From: Siphonodentalium dalli
Taxonomy: Eukaryota > Mollusca > Scaphopoda > Gadilida > Siphonodentaliidae
DNA: 64,000 nucleotides
Direction: 5' to 3'
Assembly (NCBI GenBank): GCA_032622095.1
Contig: CP136064.1
Coordinates: forward strand, 139,333,954-139,397,953
Program-made: the position numbers and the translations under genes
The notes under the pieces: model-generated
Database searches by the model: none
The model's input: the letters and a program-made list of their open reading frames with translations, nothing else
Told to the model about the DNA's origin: nothing
In this document: in pieces, positions 31,497 to 44,455 of the stretch
Layout of the letters: each line of letters starts with the position of its first letter
Numbering within the stretch: position 1 is the first letter of the stretch

Positions 31497-34400
31497 GTGC
31501 GTCGTCTAGGAGGAGATAGAGTGACAAGCACTTTCTCCTCAATTGATGTATGAATACAATATTCGATGGTCTGTAACTTGGACATTTCTCAACCGATTTA
31601 CAAAATTCTTTCAGGAGGATCATTAGTACGTCCTATAGATACACGACAGTAAAAATAGTTGAAATCATCGCAAAAAAAAATTTGCGAAAATTTTGCCCCC
31701 ACCCAAACCCCCAAAATATAAAACCGTCCCTGTTCAAAACTTTTTTTCGTATCAAGTTTCTAATGATTAACTGCATAGAAGCTCTCAAATCTGGATATCT
31801 TGCATGCCATAGCCAGACACAGGATATGAAATAAATCGAGTTTTGCTAACCATGGGCGACAACTCTGTGGCGACAGCGCGGACATAAATTGTAATGCATT
31901 CACCCAATATGGCATACTGAGTTGTACATATGGTCCAAATTTGGAGTCTCTGCTGCTCATATTTTTCGAGATACAGCAACCCCATTTGTTCACAAAAGGG
32001 GAGATAACTCTGAAAATCAAGCGCGGACAATATTCTATATAGTCTATTCAGTTAGAATTAATATATGTCTATATACGTACGAAATTCCAGATCTCTATAT
32101 ATTGTACTTCCAGAGATAAATGAGTTACAAAATTGCTAAGAATAATAATAATGGAAAAAAATAATAAATTGAATAACAATATACTTCCATATTAAAAATA
32201 ATAAGGGAATCGCGCGAAATTGATTGGAATGTCGATAGTATGGTTTATTGACATTTCTGTGTTCAGTTGGAACGTTCTGGTGTGACCCCCACCCATGCCT
32301 CGAAATTTGGTGACGCGGATAGAAAATTCGCCATATCTCGGCCAATTTTCGCGATATCGAGCTAATTTTTGCGTCACTGTGTTCGTATATGATGTCCCTT
32401 TAATATTTAGTAGGGTTCTGGTACGGTATTGTGGCGATATTCTACTATGTAGGCCAATATGTATGTTGTTCAGTACATACTTTTCGAATATCTCTGGTCT
32501 CCATCGTCGTATTACCACAAGTAGCTAATCGTTTTGAAGTACTAGAAATTCCCCATCGAATGACACCAAACATGTGACGATCGGTTGAAGAAATTTGAAT
32601 TCATAGTGCATTTTCTGTAAACTTGAACAAAAGGAAGGGGCCACAATTTCTACATTTGTCAACCTATTCACAAAATTCACTCATAATGGCCCTCAGTACA
32701 TATTATAGATACTTCACAACAATTTTGGTTCAAATCGGAGACAACAACAAAAAATGACCAATTTTGACCCCATCCCTAGTGCGTCAAATTTCACTCGATC
32801 TTGGTCAAAATTTTACCAACTCGTGTTCTCTCTATGTATACCACGCTCACATAAACCAAATCCAGTTTATGTGCGTCGTCTAGGAGGAGATAGAGTGACA
32901 AGCACTTTCTCCTCAATTGATGTATGAATACAATATTCGATGGTCTGTAACTTGGACATTTCTCAACCGATTTACAAAATTCTTTCAGGAGGATCATTAG
33001 TACGTCCTATAGATACACGACAGTAATAATAGTTGAAATCATCGCAAAAAAAAATTTGCGAAAATTTTGCCCCCACCCAAACCCCAAAAATATAAGTCCG
33101 TCCCTGTTCAAAACTTTTTTTCGTATCAAGTTTCTAATGATTAACTGCATAGAAGCTCTCAAATCTGGATATCTTGCATGCCATAGCCAGACACAGGATA
33201 TGAAATAAATCGAGTTTTGCTAACCATGGGCGACAACTCTGTGGCGAAAGCGCGGACATAAATTGTAATGCATTCACCCAATATGGCATACTGAGTTGTA
33301 CATATGGTCCAAATTTGGAGTCTCTGCTGCTCATATTTTTCGAGATACAGCAACCCCATTTGTTCACAAAAGGGGAGATAACTCTGAAAATCAAGCGCGG
33401 ACAATATTCTATATAGTCTATTCAGTTAGAATTAATATATGTCTATATACGTACGAAATTCCAGATCTCTATATATTGTACGTCCAGAGATAAATGAGTT
33501 ACAAAATTGCTAAGAATAATAATAATGGAAAAAAATAATAAATTGAATAACAATATACTTCATTATTAAAATATGGAAGTATAATAAGGGAATCGCGCGA
33601 AATTGATTGGAATGTCGATAGTATGGTTTATTGACATTTCTGTGTTCAGTTGGAACGTTCTGGTGTGACCCCCACCCATGCCTCGAAATTTGGTGACGCG
33701 GAAAGAAAATTCGCCATATCTCGGCCTATTTTCGCGATATCGAGCTAATTTTTGCGTCACTGTGATCGTATATGATGTCCCTTTAATATTTAGTAGGGTT
33801 CTGGTACGGTATTGTGGCGATATTCTACTATGTAGGCCAATATGTATGTTGTTCAGTACATACTTTTCGAATATCTCTGGTCTCCATCGTCATATTACCA
33901 CAAGTAGCTAATCGTTTTGAAGTACTAGAAATTCCCCATCGAATGACACCAAACATGTGACGATCGGTTGAAGAAATTTGAATTCATAGTGCATTTTCTG
34001 TAAACTTGAACAAAAGGAAGGGGCCACAATTTCTACATTTGTCAACCGATTCACAAAATTCACTCATAATGGCCCTCAGTACATATTATAGATACTTCAC
34101 AACAATTTTGGTTCAAATCGGAGACAACAAAAAAAAATGACCAATTTTGACCCCATCCCTAGTGCGGACAAATTTCACTCGATCTTGGTCAAAATTTTAC
34201 CAACTCGTGTTCTCTCTATGTATAACACGCTCACATAAACCAAATCCAGTTTATGTGCGTCGTCTAGGAGGAGATAGAGTGACAAGCACTTTCTCCTCAA
34301 TTGATGTATGAATACAATATTCGATGGTCTGTAACTTGGACATTTCTCAACCGATTTACAAAATTCTTTCAGGAGGATCATTAGTACGTCCTATAGATAC

Positions 34401-36315
34401 ACGACAGTAAAAATAGTTGAAATCATCGCAAAAAAAAATTTGCGAAAATTTTGCCCCCACCCAAACCCCAAAAATATAAGTCCGTCCCTGTTCAAAACTT
34501 TTTTTCGTATCAAGTTTCTAATGATTAACTGCATAGAAGCTCTCAAATCTGGATATCTTGCATGCCATAGCCAGACACAGGATATGAAATAAATCGAGTT
34601 TTGCTAACCATGGGCGACAACTCTGTGGCGAAAGCGCGGACATAAATTGTAATGCATTCACCCAATATGGCATACTGAGTTGTACATATGGTCCAAATTT
34701 GGAGTCTCTGCTGCTCATATTTTTCGAGATACAGCAACCCCATTTGTTCACAAAAGGGGAGATAACTCTGAAAATCAAGCGCGGACAATATTCTATATAG
34801 TCTATTCAGTTAGAATTAATATATGTCTATATACGTACGAAATTCCAGATCTCTATATATTGTACGTCCAGAGATAAATGAGTTACAAAATTGCTAAGAA
34901 TAATAATAATGGAAAAAAATAATAAATTGAATAACAATATACTTCATTATTAAAATATGGAAGTATAATAAGGGAATCGCGCGAAATTGATTGGAATGTC
35001 GATAGTATGGTTTATTGACATTTCTGTGTTCAGTTGGAACGTTCTGGTGTGACCCCCACCCATGCCTCGAAATTTGGTGACGCGGAAAGAAAATTCGCCA
35101 TATCTCGGCCTATTTTCGCGATATCGAGCTAATTTTTGCGTCACTGTGATCGTATATGATGTCCCTTTAATATTTAGTAGGGTTCTGGTACGGTATTGTG
35201 GCGATATTCTACTATGTAGGCCAATATGTATGTTGTTCAGTACATACTTTTCGAATATCTCTGGTCTCCATCGTCATATTACCACAAGTAGCTAATCGTT
35301 TTGAAGTACTAGAAATTCCCCATCGAATGACACCAAACATGTGACGATCGGTTGAAGAAATTTGAATTCATAGTGCATTTTCTGTAAACTTGAACAAAAG
35401 GAAGGGGCCACAATTTCTACATTTGTCAACCGATTCACAAAATTCACTCATAATGGCCCTCAGTACATATTATAGATACTTCACAACAATTTTGGTTCAA
35501 ATCGGAGACAACAAAAAAAAATGACCAATTTTGACCCCATCCCTAGTGCGGACAAATTTCACTCGATCTTGGTCAAAATTTTACCAACTCGTGTTCTCTC
35601 TATGTATAACACGCTCACATAAACCAAATCCAGTTTATGTGCGTCGTCTAGGAGGAGATAGAGTGACAAGCACTTTCTCCTCAATTGATGTATGAATACA
35701 ATATTCGATGGTCTGTAACTTGGACATTTCTCAACCGATTTACAAAATTCTTTCAGGAGGATCATTAGTACGTCCTATAGATACACGACAGTAAAAATAG
35801 TTGAAATCATCGCAAAAAAAAATTTGCGAAAATTTTGCCCCCACCCAAACCCCAAAAATATAAGTCCGTCCCTGTTCAAAACTTTTTTTCGTATCAAGTT
35901 TCTAATGATTAACTGCATAGAAGCTCTCAAATCTGGATATCTTGCAAGCCATAGCCAGACACAGGATATGAAATAAATCGAGTTTTGCTAACCATGGGCG
36001 ACAACTCTGTGGCGAAAGCGCGGACATAAATTGTAATGCATTCACCCAATATGGCATACTGAGTTGTACATATGGTCCAAATTTGGAGTCTCTGCTGCTC
36101 ATATTTTTCGAGATACAGCAACCCCATTTGTTCACAAAAGGGGAGATAACTCTGAAAATCAAGCTTGGACAATATTCTATATAGTCTATTCAGTTAGAAT
36201 TAATATATGTCTATATACGTACGAAATTCCAGATCTCTATATATTGTACTTCCAGAGATAAATGAGTTACAAAATTGCTAAGAATAATAATAATGGAAAA
36301 AAATAATAAATTGAA
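31497..36315 (+). repeat. 1,384-bp satellite array, units 1-3 and first half of unit 4
   Basis: GTGCGTCGTCTAGGAGGAG starts units at 31497, 32871, 34255 and 35639, so the periods are 1,374, 1,384 and 1,384 bp. Units 2 and 3 are almost identical over their whole length; unit 1 lacks one arm of the hairpin. Units contain a nested imperfect stem (GAGGAGA...TCTCCTC) near the start and the TACTTCC...GGAAGTA palindrome near offset 685-712. ORFs of 60-110 codons recur at the same offset in each unit, but they follow from copying and show no protein features. Confidence 0.95.
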
Positions 36316-38415
36316 CTAGAATGAAACTGTAATTGCACAGCAATTTCGATACTTCCATGTTCACCAATGACTGAAATTGTGTCACCTGATAGAGCGTCCA
36401 TATCAGTATGGAGATACTGTAGCTCATAGTTGTTTCTTAAGCTCAAGGTCATACAAAATTCCATATTAGTGCATCGACTGGGTATGTTCAATGGCTATGC
36501 AGGTACGCAAAAGTCCCAACTCAATATATCAAGCCATTCTGGATTTCGTATAAAGAGCGTTATTTTATTATTCGACCATAGTTAACTTGTAAACCGGGAG
36601 TGCGACCCCTATCATGTTTCGTTGGTTCATAACAGATGTGCATGCACAAATAATGAAAACAGTCCGAACCCGACATCTCAAGCCGTTTAGGAGGAGATAC
36701 GTTAACAACAATAAAACAGATAAAGAGCGTTGTTTCAAAAGGTCAAGGTCAGACGAAATTCCTTATTTGTGCATCGACTGCGAATGCCCAATGGCTATGG
36801 AGGTACAAAATTTCAAATCAATTGGCCAAGCCGTTTCGACGGTATAAGAAATCAAACATCAATTTTGCAATTTTGCAAGTCATTCTTGGGGTCCGAAAAA
36901 CCCCATAAAAATTAGGTTTTTAAGCAGCCATAACTCGAGAAGTTTAAGTCCGATTTTAAAAATTTGAGCGGAGTAGTGGTCAGCGACTACTAAAGATTAT
37001 GTCCACCAAATTTCATCCAAATATGCGCTAAAATAGTTTTGAGATATATACCCACACGCCCGTTCTCCAGAACCGGAAGTGAGATCCGATAACTATATAT
37101 ATATTTCGATAGCCTAGAGTTTGCTGCAAATTATGCAAAAAGTCCCAACTCAATATCTCAAGCCGTTCTGGATTCCATATAAGGAGCGTTGTTTTATCCT
37201 TCGACCAGTAGCGAACTTTTAAACCGGAAGTGCGAACCCTATCATTTTTAGGCGGTTCATGACACACATACATGCGCAAATAATGAAAAAAGTCCGAACC
37301 CGATATCTCAAGCCGTTTAGGAGGAGATCTCTTCACAACAATAAAACCGATAAAGAGCGTTGTACCCAAAGGTCAAGGTCAGACTAAATTCCCTATTAGT
37401 TCATCGACTGCCAATGCGCAATGGCTAAGAAGGTTCCGAATTTCAAATCAATCGGCCAAGCTGTTTCGGCGATATAAGAAATCAAACCTCGATTTTGCAA
37501 GTCATTTAAGTTGCGCGAAGACCCCCCAAAAATCAACAAAATGTCGATAACTCTGAAGGTCAAGGTCGGAAAAAAACCAGGTTTTTAAACAGCCATAACT
37601 ATCGAAGATTATGTCCGATTTTTTAAATTCGAGTTGCATAGCAATCAGTGGCATCTACTGATGACGTCTACCAAATGTCATCAAAATATGCGCTAAAATA
37701 GTTTTGAGATACATACCCACACGCCTGCTCTCCCGAACCGGAAGTGATATCCGTTAACTATATATATCGTTCGATAGCGCAGAGTTTGCTGCACATAATG
37801 CAAAAAGTCCCAACTCAATATCTCAAGCCGTTCTAGATTCCTTATAAAGAACGTTCTTTTAACCTTCGACCCATAGCGAACTTTTAAACCGGAAGTGCAA
37901 ACCCTATCATTTTTCGGCGGTTCATAACACACATACATGCGCAAATAATGAAAAAAGTCCGAACCCGATATCTCATGCCGTTTCGGAGGAGATAGGAAAA
38001 CAACCATAAAACCGATAAAGAGCGTTGTTTCCAAAGGTCAAGGTCAGACGAAATTCCCTATTTGTACATCGACTTCGTATACTCAATGGCTATGCAGGTA
38101 CCAAATTTCAAATCAATCGGTCAAGCCGTTTCGACGATATAAGAGATCAGACATCGATTTCGCAAGTTACTTTTGTGTCGCGAAAAACCCCCAAAAATCA
38201 ACAAAATGTCGATAACTCCGAAGGTCAAGGTCGGACGAAATTCTCAATAGGCCATTCACCGAGATCTTCCAAAGTTATATACTGAAACCGAAAACAGCAG
38301 GTGAATCGGTCCAGCCGTTCCGGAGATTAAGGCATGTTATCGGAATAATAGGAATAAGAAAAATAAAAGCCAGAAGAATTACAATATACTTCCATGTTAA
38401 AACATGGAAGTATAA
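36316..38415 (-). mobile_element. Helitron-like element, copy 2, inside satellite unit 4
   Basis: 2,100 bp inserted between TTGAA and TAACAATATAC of a satellite unit. The flanking halves are 677 and 707 bp and sum to exactly 1,384, so no duplication and no loss accompanied insertion, at an A/T junction. The left end is CTAGAATGAAACTG with a small stem-loop, the right end the palindrome at 38,386-38,413 plus AA. Inside are three tandem ~640-bp modules (from 36,505, 37,134 and 37,798) against two in copy 1. No helicase gene. Confidence 0.6.
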
Positions 38416-39836
38416 TAACAATATACTTCCATATTAAAATATGGAAGTATAATAAGGGAATCGCGCGAAATTGATTGGAATGTCGATAGTATGGTTTATT
38501 GACATTTCTGTGTTCAGTTGGAACGTTCTGGTGTGACCCCCACCCATGCCTCGAAATTTGGTGACGCGGATAGAAAATTCGCCATATCTCGGCCAATTTT
38601 CGCGATATCGAGCTAATTTTTGCGTTACTGTGTTCGTATATGATGTCCCTTTAATATTTAGTAGGGTTCTGGTACGCTATTGTGGCGATATTCTACTATG
38701 TAGGCCAATATGTATGTTGTTCAGTACATACTTTTCGAATATCTCTGGTCTCCATCGTCGTATTACCACAAGTAGCTAATCGTTTTGAAGTACTAGAAAT
38801 TCCCCATCGAATGACACCAAACATGTGACGATCGGTTGAAGAAATTTGAATTCATAGTGCATTTTCTGTAAACTTGAACAAAAGGAAGGGGCCACAATTT
38901 CTACATTTGTCAACCGATTCACAAAATTCACTCATAATGGCCCTCAGTACATATTATAGATACTTCACAACAATTTTGGTTCAAATCGGAGACAACAAAA
39001 AAAAATGACCAATTTTGACCCCATCCCTAGTGCGGACAAATTTCACTCGATCTTGGTCAAAATTTTACCAACTCGTGTTCTCTCTATGTATAACACGCTC
39101 ACGTAAACCAAATCCAGTTTATGTGCGTCGTCTAGGAGGAGATAGAGTGACAAGCACTTTCTCCTCAATTGATGTATGAATACAATATTCGATGTCTGTA
39201 ACTTGGACATTTCTCAACCGATTTACAAAATTCTTTCAGGAGGATCATTAGTACGTCCTATAGATACACGACAGTAAAAATAGTTGAAATCATCGCAAAA
39301 AAAAATTTGCGAAAATTTTGCCCCCACCCAAACCCCAAAAATATAAGTCCGTCCCTGTTCAAAACTTTTTTTCGTATCAAGTTTCTAATGATTAACTGCA
39401 TAGAAGCTCTCAAATCTGGATATCTTGCAAGCCATAGCCAGACACAGGATATGAAATAAATCGAGTTTTGCTAACCATGGGCGACAACTCTGTGGCGAAA
39501 GCGCGGACATAAATTGTAATGCATTCACCCAATATGGCATACTGAGTTGTACATATGGTCCAAATTTGGAGTCTCTGCTGCTCATATTTTTCGAGATACA
39601 GCAACCCCATTTGTTCACAAAAGGGGAGATAACTCTGAAAATCAAGCGCGGACAATATTCTATATAGTCTATTCAGTTAGAATTAATATATGTCTATATA
39701 CGTACGAAATTCCAGATCTCTATATATTGTACTTCCAGAGATAAATGAGTTACAAAATTGCTAAGAATAATAATAATGGAAAAAAATAATAAATTGAATA
39801 ACAATATACTTCCATATTAAAATATGGAAGTATAAT
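38416..39836 (+). repeat. 1,384-bp satellite, second half of unit 4 and truncated unit 5
   Basis: 38,416-39,122 completes unit 4. Unit 5 starts at 39,123 and stops immediately after its hairpin (39,806-39,833), where it meets an unrelated sequence. The array therefore ends exactly at a hairpin. Confidence 0.9.
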
Positions 39837-40236
39837 AATGAAAAATAATCGTAAAAGGGCGGTAACTCTGTAATGAAACATTGGGTCGAAATCTGGATAC
39901 CTTTATTTTCAGCAGACTTTTAGATGCCTACATTCGCTAGATATTTCGCGTTCCTACTGCAATTATTTCCAGATAAACAGAAAACGACCCGAATAGAAAA
40001 ACAAAATACTTCCTTGGTTACACCATGGAAGTATAATAATCGTACAACCGGAGTTAACTCCGTGAAGATACCTTGGGCTGAAATCGGGATACCCCCATAT
40101 TCAGTAGCCCTTAGATGCCTACATTCGCTAGAGGTTTCGCGTTCTTATTGCCATTAGTTTCTGAGTATTTCCAAATAAACAGAAAACGGCTGCAGTAGAA
40201 AAACAATAGACTTCCTTGATTACACAATGGAAGTAT
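39837..40236 (+). repeat. Two ~200-bp hairpin-ended units
   Basis: Both units run from AATAATCGTA...GGTAACTC through AGATGCCTACATTCGCTAGA and AAACAGAAAACG to a TACTTCCTTG...CAATGGAAGTA-type hairpin (40,006-40,034 and 40,207-40,236). Confidence 0.75.
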
Positions 40237-41670
40237 AATAATATGAAAAATCATCAGGTGAAAAGTATGGTGATTATATGCTGTCCTGTCATATGTAGGT
40301 TGAACTTAAGTTATTGGAAGTGACCACATCCCTGCCTGGAAATTAGTTGACAGGGTGCTGTGGTCGCCAGACATTTGGTCCGTGCTAGTAACTTTGAAGA
40401 CCCGTAACTCATTTACCGATGTATTTTGGAAATTCTTTCAGTTTCTTGATCAGCTGATACCGAAGATATTATATTCTAAGTTTCATCTGAGTCGGAGACA
40501 AAAACAAATTTGGTGCCACGGACCACCCCTCTCCAGACCCACAATACTGAACAGAACCTGACATATTTTGAGGAACTACTTGCGCTCTATATTCCGGTCA
40601 CATTGACTACGACACGACCTCTAATGTCTGACAGTTTCGTAGGAGTTGTGGTCGCAAGCAGTTTTGTCCGTAAAAGTAACTTTGAATGCACATATAAACT
40701 CTGGCATTTTCTAATGGATTTTTAGAAATTCTTTCAGTTTCTTGATCAGCTGATGCAGGAGATTTTATATTCCAAGTTTCATCTGATTGGTAGACAAAAC
40801 AAATTTGGGGACCCCGGACCACTCCTCCCCAGACTCATAATACTGAAACGAACCTGACCAATTTTGGTACACTACTTGCGCTCTTTATTCCGGTCACATA
40901 TGGCACGACCTCTAATGTCTGATGGTTTCGGAGGAGTTGTTGTCGCAAGCAGATCAGTCCGAAACTCGTATTTCCAGGTCCCATAACTCTGGTGTTTTTT
41001 ATCAGATTTCAAAACTCTTTTTATGGTGTATGATCAACTTCATTCACGGAATCGACCCACCTAATAGACTTGTTTCGTTCAGGAATTTTGTTTTGGTGGG
41101 GGGGGGGGCATTTTGCCCCACCCCAATGTAAAAATGTACGACTGACTCTGTCCAGATTTCGTCCTCGTGCTGAACTTACAACGACAAACATTACCGTGAA
41201 AACCAAATGCAGTTATCTATAATGATACGGAAGAACAGCTGAGTACAATACATTTGAGGTTTGCCGATTTATGGGCGGTAACTCCGCAGGGAAAAATCGG
41301 ACACAAAGTTTGATGCCCGTGGCCAGTAGGGCACATCGAGGTGCGCATACCGTCCAGTTTTCGGTGCCCTGCTCCTTATTATTTCCGAGATAATTAAATT
41401 TTTTTCAGACAAAGGGTGATAACTCCGCGGGGTAAACGGGGACAATATTCTTAGTACGACTATTAGTTAGACCTCATTAGCCCCAATATTTGTGCAAACT
41501 TTGAATGTGCTAGTCCTTATACTTTCAGATATTAAGGCGTTGAAACATGGTTAAGCATAATAATAGAGAAAAATAATCGTACAATGGAGATAACTCTATT
41601 TACAATTAAACAGAAAACGGCCACAGTAGAAGAAAAACAATATACTTCCTTGGTTACACCATGGAAGTAT
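40237..41670 (+). repeat. Diverged repeat modules ending at another hairpin
   Basis: Two copies of a GGTCACAT...AATGTCTGA...GAGTTGTGGTCGCAAGCAG module (about 40,575 and 40,870) are followed by a copy of the 10.9-11.37 kb module, then AAACAGAAAACGGCC and a hairpin at 41,642-41,670. Non-coding. Confidence 0.6.
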
Positions 41671-42974
41671 AATAATTCAGTAACCGACCCAAGGATCCGG
41701 CGTCCGGTGACGTCAGATTTCGGCGTGCGACAGCAACGTCGCGATTGATGGAAAATGCCAGTTCAAGGGTCGTTCATATACCCCCAATGTTTCACGTGCT
41801 CATATACCCCCGATGTTTGGCCCACGTTATCTTATACCTCACTGTCAAGGTTGACGGGGGACATGGCGATTCAAACGTGGCGTTGTGGCCAATCAGATCG
41901 CTTTCCCGTTCTTCATCTTATTTGTTACATTCTTCTCACTGTCATGTTTATCTAGCTATATTTCTACCCCTCCCTCCCTCCCGTCTCACCCTCTCTCACT
42001 CTCTTACGCGCTCTCTCTATCTCTCTGGAGAACCCTTCTCGGGTTTTTATCTCATCTTCACCTTTTCTCCCTCTAGTCCAACTGGAACTGAGGCGAAATC
42101 GAGAGAGAGAGAGAGAGACGAAGCCAACGACGTTTCATTGAGAAGGGTTCCGTAGAGGAAGATGAGTTAGTATCTATGCATAGAGGAGCTCCAATTAATA
42201 GTCGATACAATCGCTCTTATATATTTAACAAAATGAACGTATGGAGTTGTACAACATAGGTGAATAAATAGGTAATTTATGAGGGGATTTCCCTGAGAAA
42301 GACCCTATTGAATTTAATAGGGAAATTCCCTCTATCTGTATTACAGTGAGAGAGGATATTGTTGGCCTGTATTCAACACTCGTTAAAAAGTAATTAATGC
42401 ATATCGGTCGGTGCATTGAACAATATATGAAGGTGCAATATAAGTTTTGTTTGTTTGATTTCATGAGCTGTATGAGTGCATACAGCGATAATATATGGAT
42501 TGTAGATTAACCCTTCCTGAAACCTGCCTGTGTTTCTGTCTGTATATGAAATAGACAAACAATTAACACTATCCATGCCGTTGTTTATATTATATGAAAT
42601 ATACAATCGGTGCAAATGCTTTTAGATATACCCAATGTCAATAGATAAATCAGAGGCACAATGAGGTTGGGCAAAAACACATGTCAATGGTTTACCCTCA
42701 GCTCTGTAGAACTCTGTGGGCATCGCTGTATGGGGGATTTTGTAAAGTGCATCTGGCCAGACGGCGGAAGGGAAGAAGTACAAAACCATGCCGTTTTGAG
42801 GTAAAGGGGTAACGAACCAACTATCACTCTGTTTGATGTGTGGTTACATAAAAGAGAACATTAAATTATGACACCGAGAGAAAAGGCCTGCGGAAAAGGA
42901 ATTTGCTCGGGTGGAGGTTGTTGTTGATAAGGAATTTGCTCGGCTGGAGGCCATCGAAGTTTTCTATTAGAGAA
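41671..42974. other. Intergenic with CRE, CT-rich and GA microsatellite, no gene supported
   Basis: A perfect TGACGTCA lies at 41708-41715. 41,965-42,030 is C/T-rich (CTCTCT) and 42,099-42,118 is (GA)n. A 136-codon frame over this low-complexity DNA (41,745-42,155) has no family features. A promoter here is possible but unproven. Confidence 0.4.
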
Positions 42975-43733
42975 ATGCATATACCAATTTGTATAGCTAT
43001 TCGGGACATGTCTACTATACGCGAGCTTCGAGCCCAAGCCAAAGACCTCGGTTTGAGGGGATATTCCTCACTTCGAACGATTGAGCTGATCATGGCGATT
43101 GCCAACGTCAGTGCTGCAGAGCTAAAATCACGTCTGCGGCGGGCCCAGAAGACAGGCCGGTTCCCGGCTAATCGTAGGGATTGGGACAACCCCCACAAGC
43201 GAAATGTTGAGGCACGGCGAAAGGAAGCGGCGATTGCGGATCATCGTGCGAGAAGGCCCTGTGGTTCTCAGAAAACTGAGGGAGAGGGGACAATTTGACC
43301 TCGATATCCAGGTCCCGCACCCGGGAGGCTCCCGACTGATGAACCATGGGGTGGCATGATGAACGATGCCAAAGACGAGTTTCAAGTCGACGGCAAAGCC
43401 GCACTCTACTCCACATGGAGAGTAGAAATAGGTTGGAAAACCCTAAATGCCCGCATGACGAATGAGAGGGCAGCACAGCTCATCACGACCGTATCAGAGG
43501 GCGAGTTCGTTCTAAAACTCAAGTACTTGTGTGAGCGTAACGACGGCAACTGGATCGTCGAGGATAAGTTCGACCCGGTCAGAACAGAGGGGAAGAAGGG
43601 CCAATGTATTGTTGAAATCACTCGAGACACAAAGCCTGGTGTGTTGAGCGGAGTCGACCAGGTGTTTTACCAGAACGCCTACTCAGTCACCGCGGTTGTC
43701 TACGGCTTCTACCCCCAGATCCTGCAAACCTAG
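42975..43733 (+). pseudogene. Rho_N/SAP-like N-terminus plus unknown domain, one in-frame stop
   Basis: From ATG 42975 (or 43008) the product holds IRELRAQAKDLGLRGYSSLR followed by TIELI, a clear Rho_N/SAP-type helix-loop-helix as found near the N-terminus of many proteins of virus-like elements. A basic, Arg-rich stretch follows. The frame meets TGA at 43296, but the same frame stays open after it to 43733, with AALYSTWRVEIGWKTLNARM and FVLKLKYLCERNDGNW. I treat this as one protein split by a nonsense change. GC content is higher than in the neighbourhood, which fits recent arrival from a different genome or element. Function unknown; a DNA-binding or virion role is a guess. Confidence 0.5.
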
Positions 43734-43740
43734 CCCCTAT

Positions 43741-44455
43741 GATGGACGGCGACCTCAACTGTGTTGCCCAGAGAGTGGTGGAACCTTTTGAAGGTGCTAT
43801 AAGAGGGCAGGGACTCACGCCCACGAGGAGAAAGAAAATTGAGGAGTGGGAGGAGCGAGTTCGTCAAAAGGGGTCGCTGTTGATGATGTCGCCGCCCCCG
43901 AGAAGATACTGAAGCGAGCGATCATTATCAGGGATATAGCCGGACATATACAACAGTGGAAAATACCAGTCCCATGGTGCTGATATAGAGCTCATCTGCC
44001 TCAACGGCCATGCATGGTCCAAAGATCTGCACTTCACACAGTCCATGGAGGTCCACTTCTACGAAGACGACGTCTGGCAAGCAATCAGAGGGGCAACCAT
44101 GGACGAGCCGATTGCAGTCTGGCTGCTGGGGGCCAAGACAGACAGCTCAGTGTGGACGGCCGCACCTACAGAACACGGGAGACTCACCAAAACATCCACG
44201 AAGCCTGTAGAGTTCTGGGCGATGATTCGGTCGCAGACCGAGCCTTCGGGGTGAAACACGCAGCCAGTATCATGGCCAAAGACCAAAACGGCTGGAAACC
44301 GACCCCGGCTAACCTCGGAGATGACATCCAGAAAGCCTATGTCGAGCCTGTTCATCGAGACCCCTCGAACGCGATGGAAAAAACACCTGTGAGATAACCT
44401 TTATCGTCCTGGCAATTACCGCAACGGGTGTAGTGGCTTATAAGCTGACCAAGTG
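43741..44455 (+). pseudogene. Fragments resembling the N-terminal part of a virus-type DNA polymerase B
   Basis: Pieces in different frames follow one another in a plausible order: GDLNCVAQRVVEPFEG and GQGLTPTRRKKIEEWEERVR (43,743-43,870), VDDVAAPEKILKRAIIIRDI (about 43,880), IELICLNGHAWSKDLHF with HFYEDDVWQAIRGATMDEPI (43,985-44,130), then RQLSVDGRTYRTRETHQNIH and DRAFGVKHAASIMAKDQNGW (to 44,340). At least three frame breaks. From memory this set of blocks occurs in family-B (protein-primed type) polymerases of Polinton- or virus-like elements in cnidarians, molluscs and fungi, but I cannot confirm it. No exonuclease or YxDTD motif is present. A short hydrophobic tail (IVLAITATGVVAYKLTK, ending at 44455) follows, perhaps from another small gene. 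Confidence 0.4.

Noticed and set aside
31760-32528. Recurrent 60-110-codon ORFs in every satellite unit
   Set aside because: They recur only because the unit is copied. Both strands and several frames are open alike, and unit 1 and others carry indels that change them.
32871-32912. Helitron end at CTAGGAGGAG in each satellite unit
   Set aside because: There is a CTAG with a nearby stem, but the flanking base is wrong for an A/T insertion and no border in the array falls here.
32871-39836. CRISPR-like regular array
   Set aside because: Unit of 1,384 bp without a short repeat/spacer pattern, in animal DNA.
41745-42155. 136-codon plus-strand frame
   Set aside because: Runs through CT- and GA-rich low-complexity DNA; composition only.
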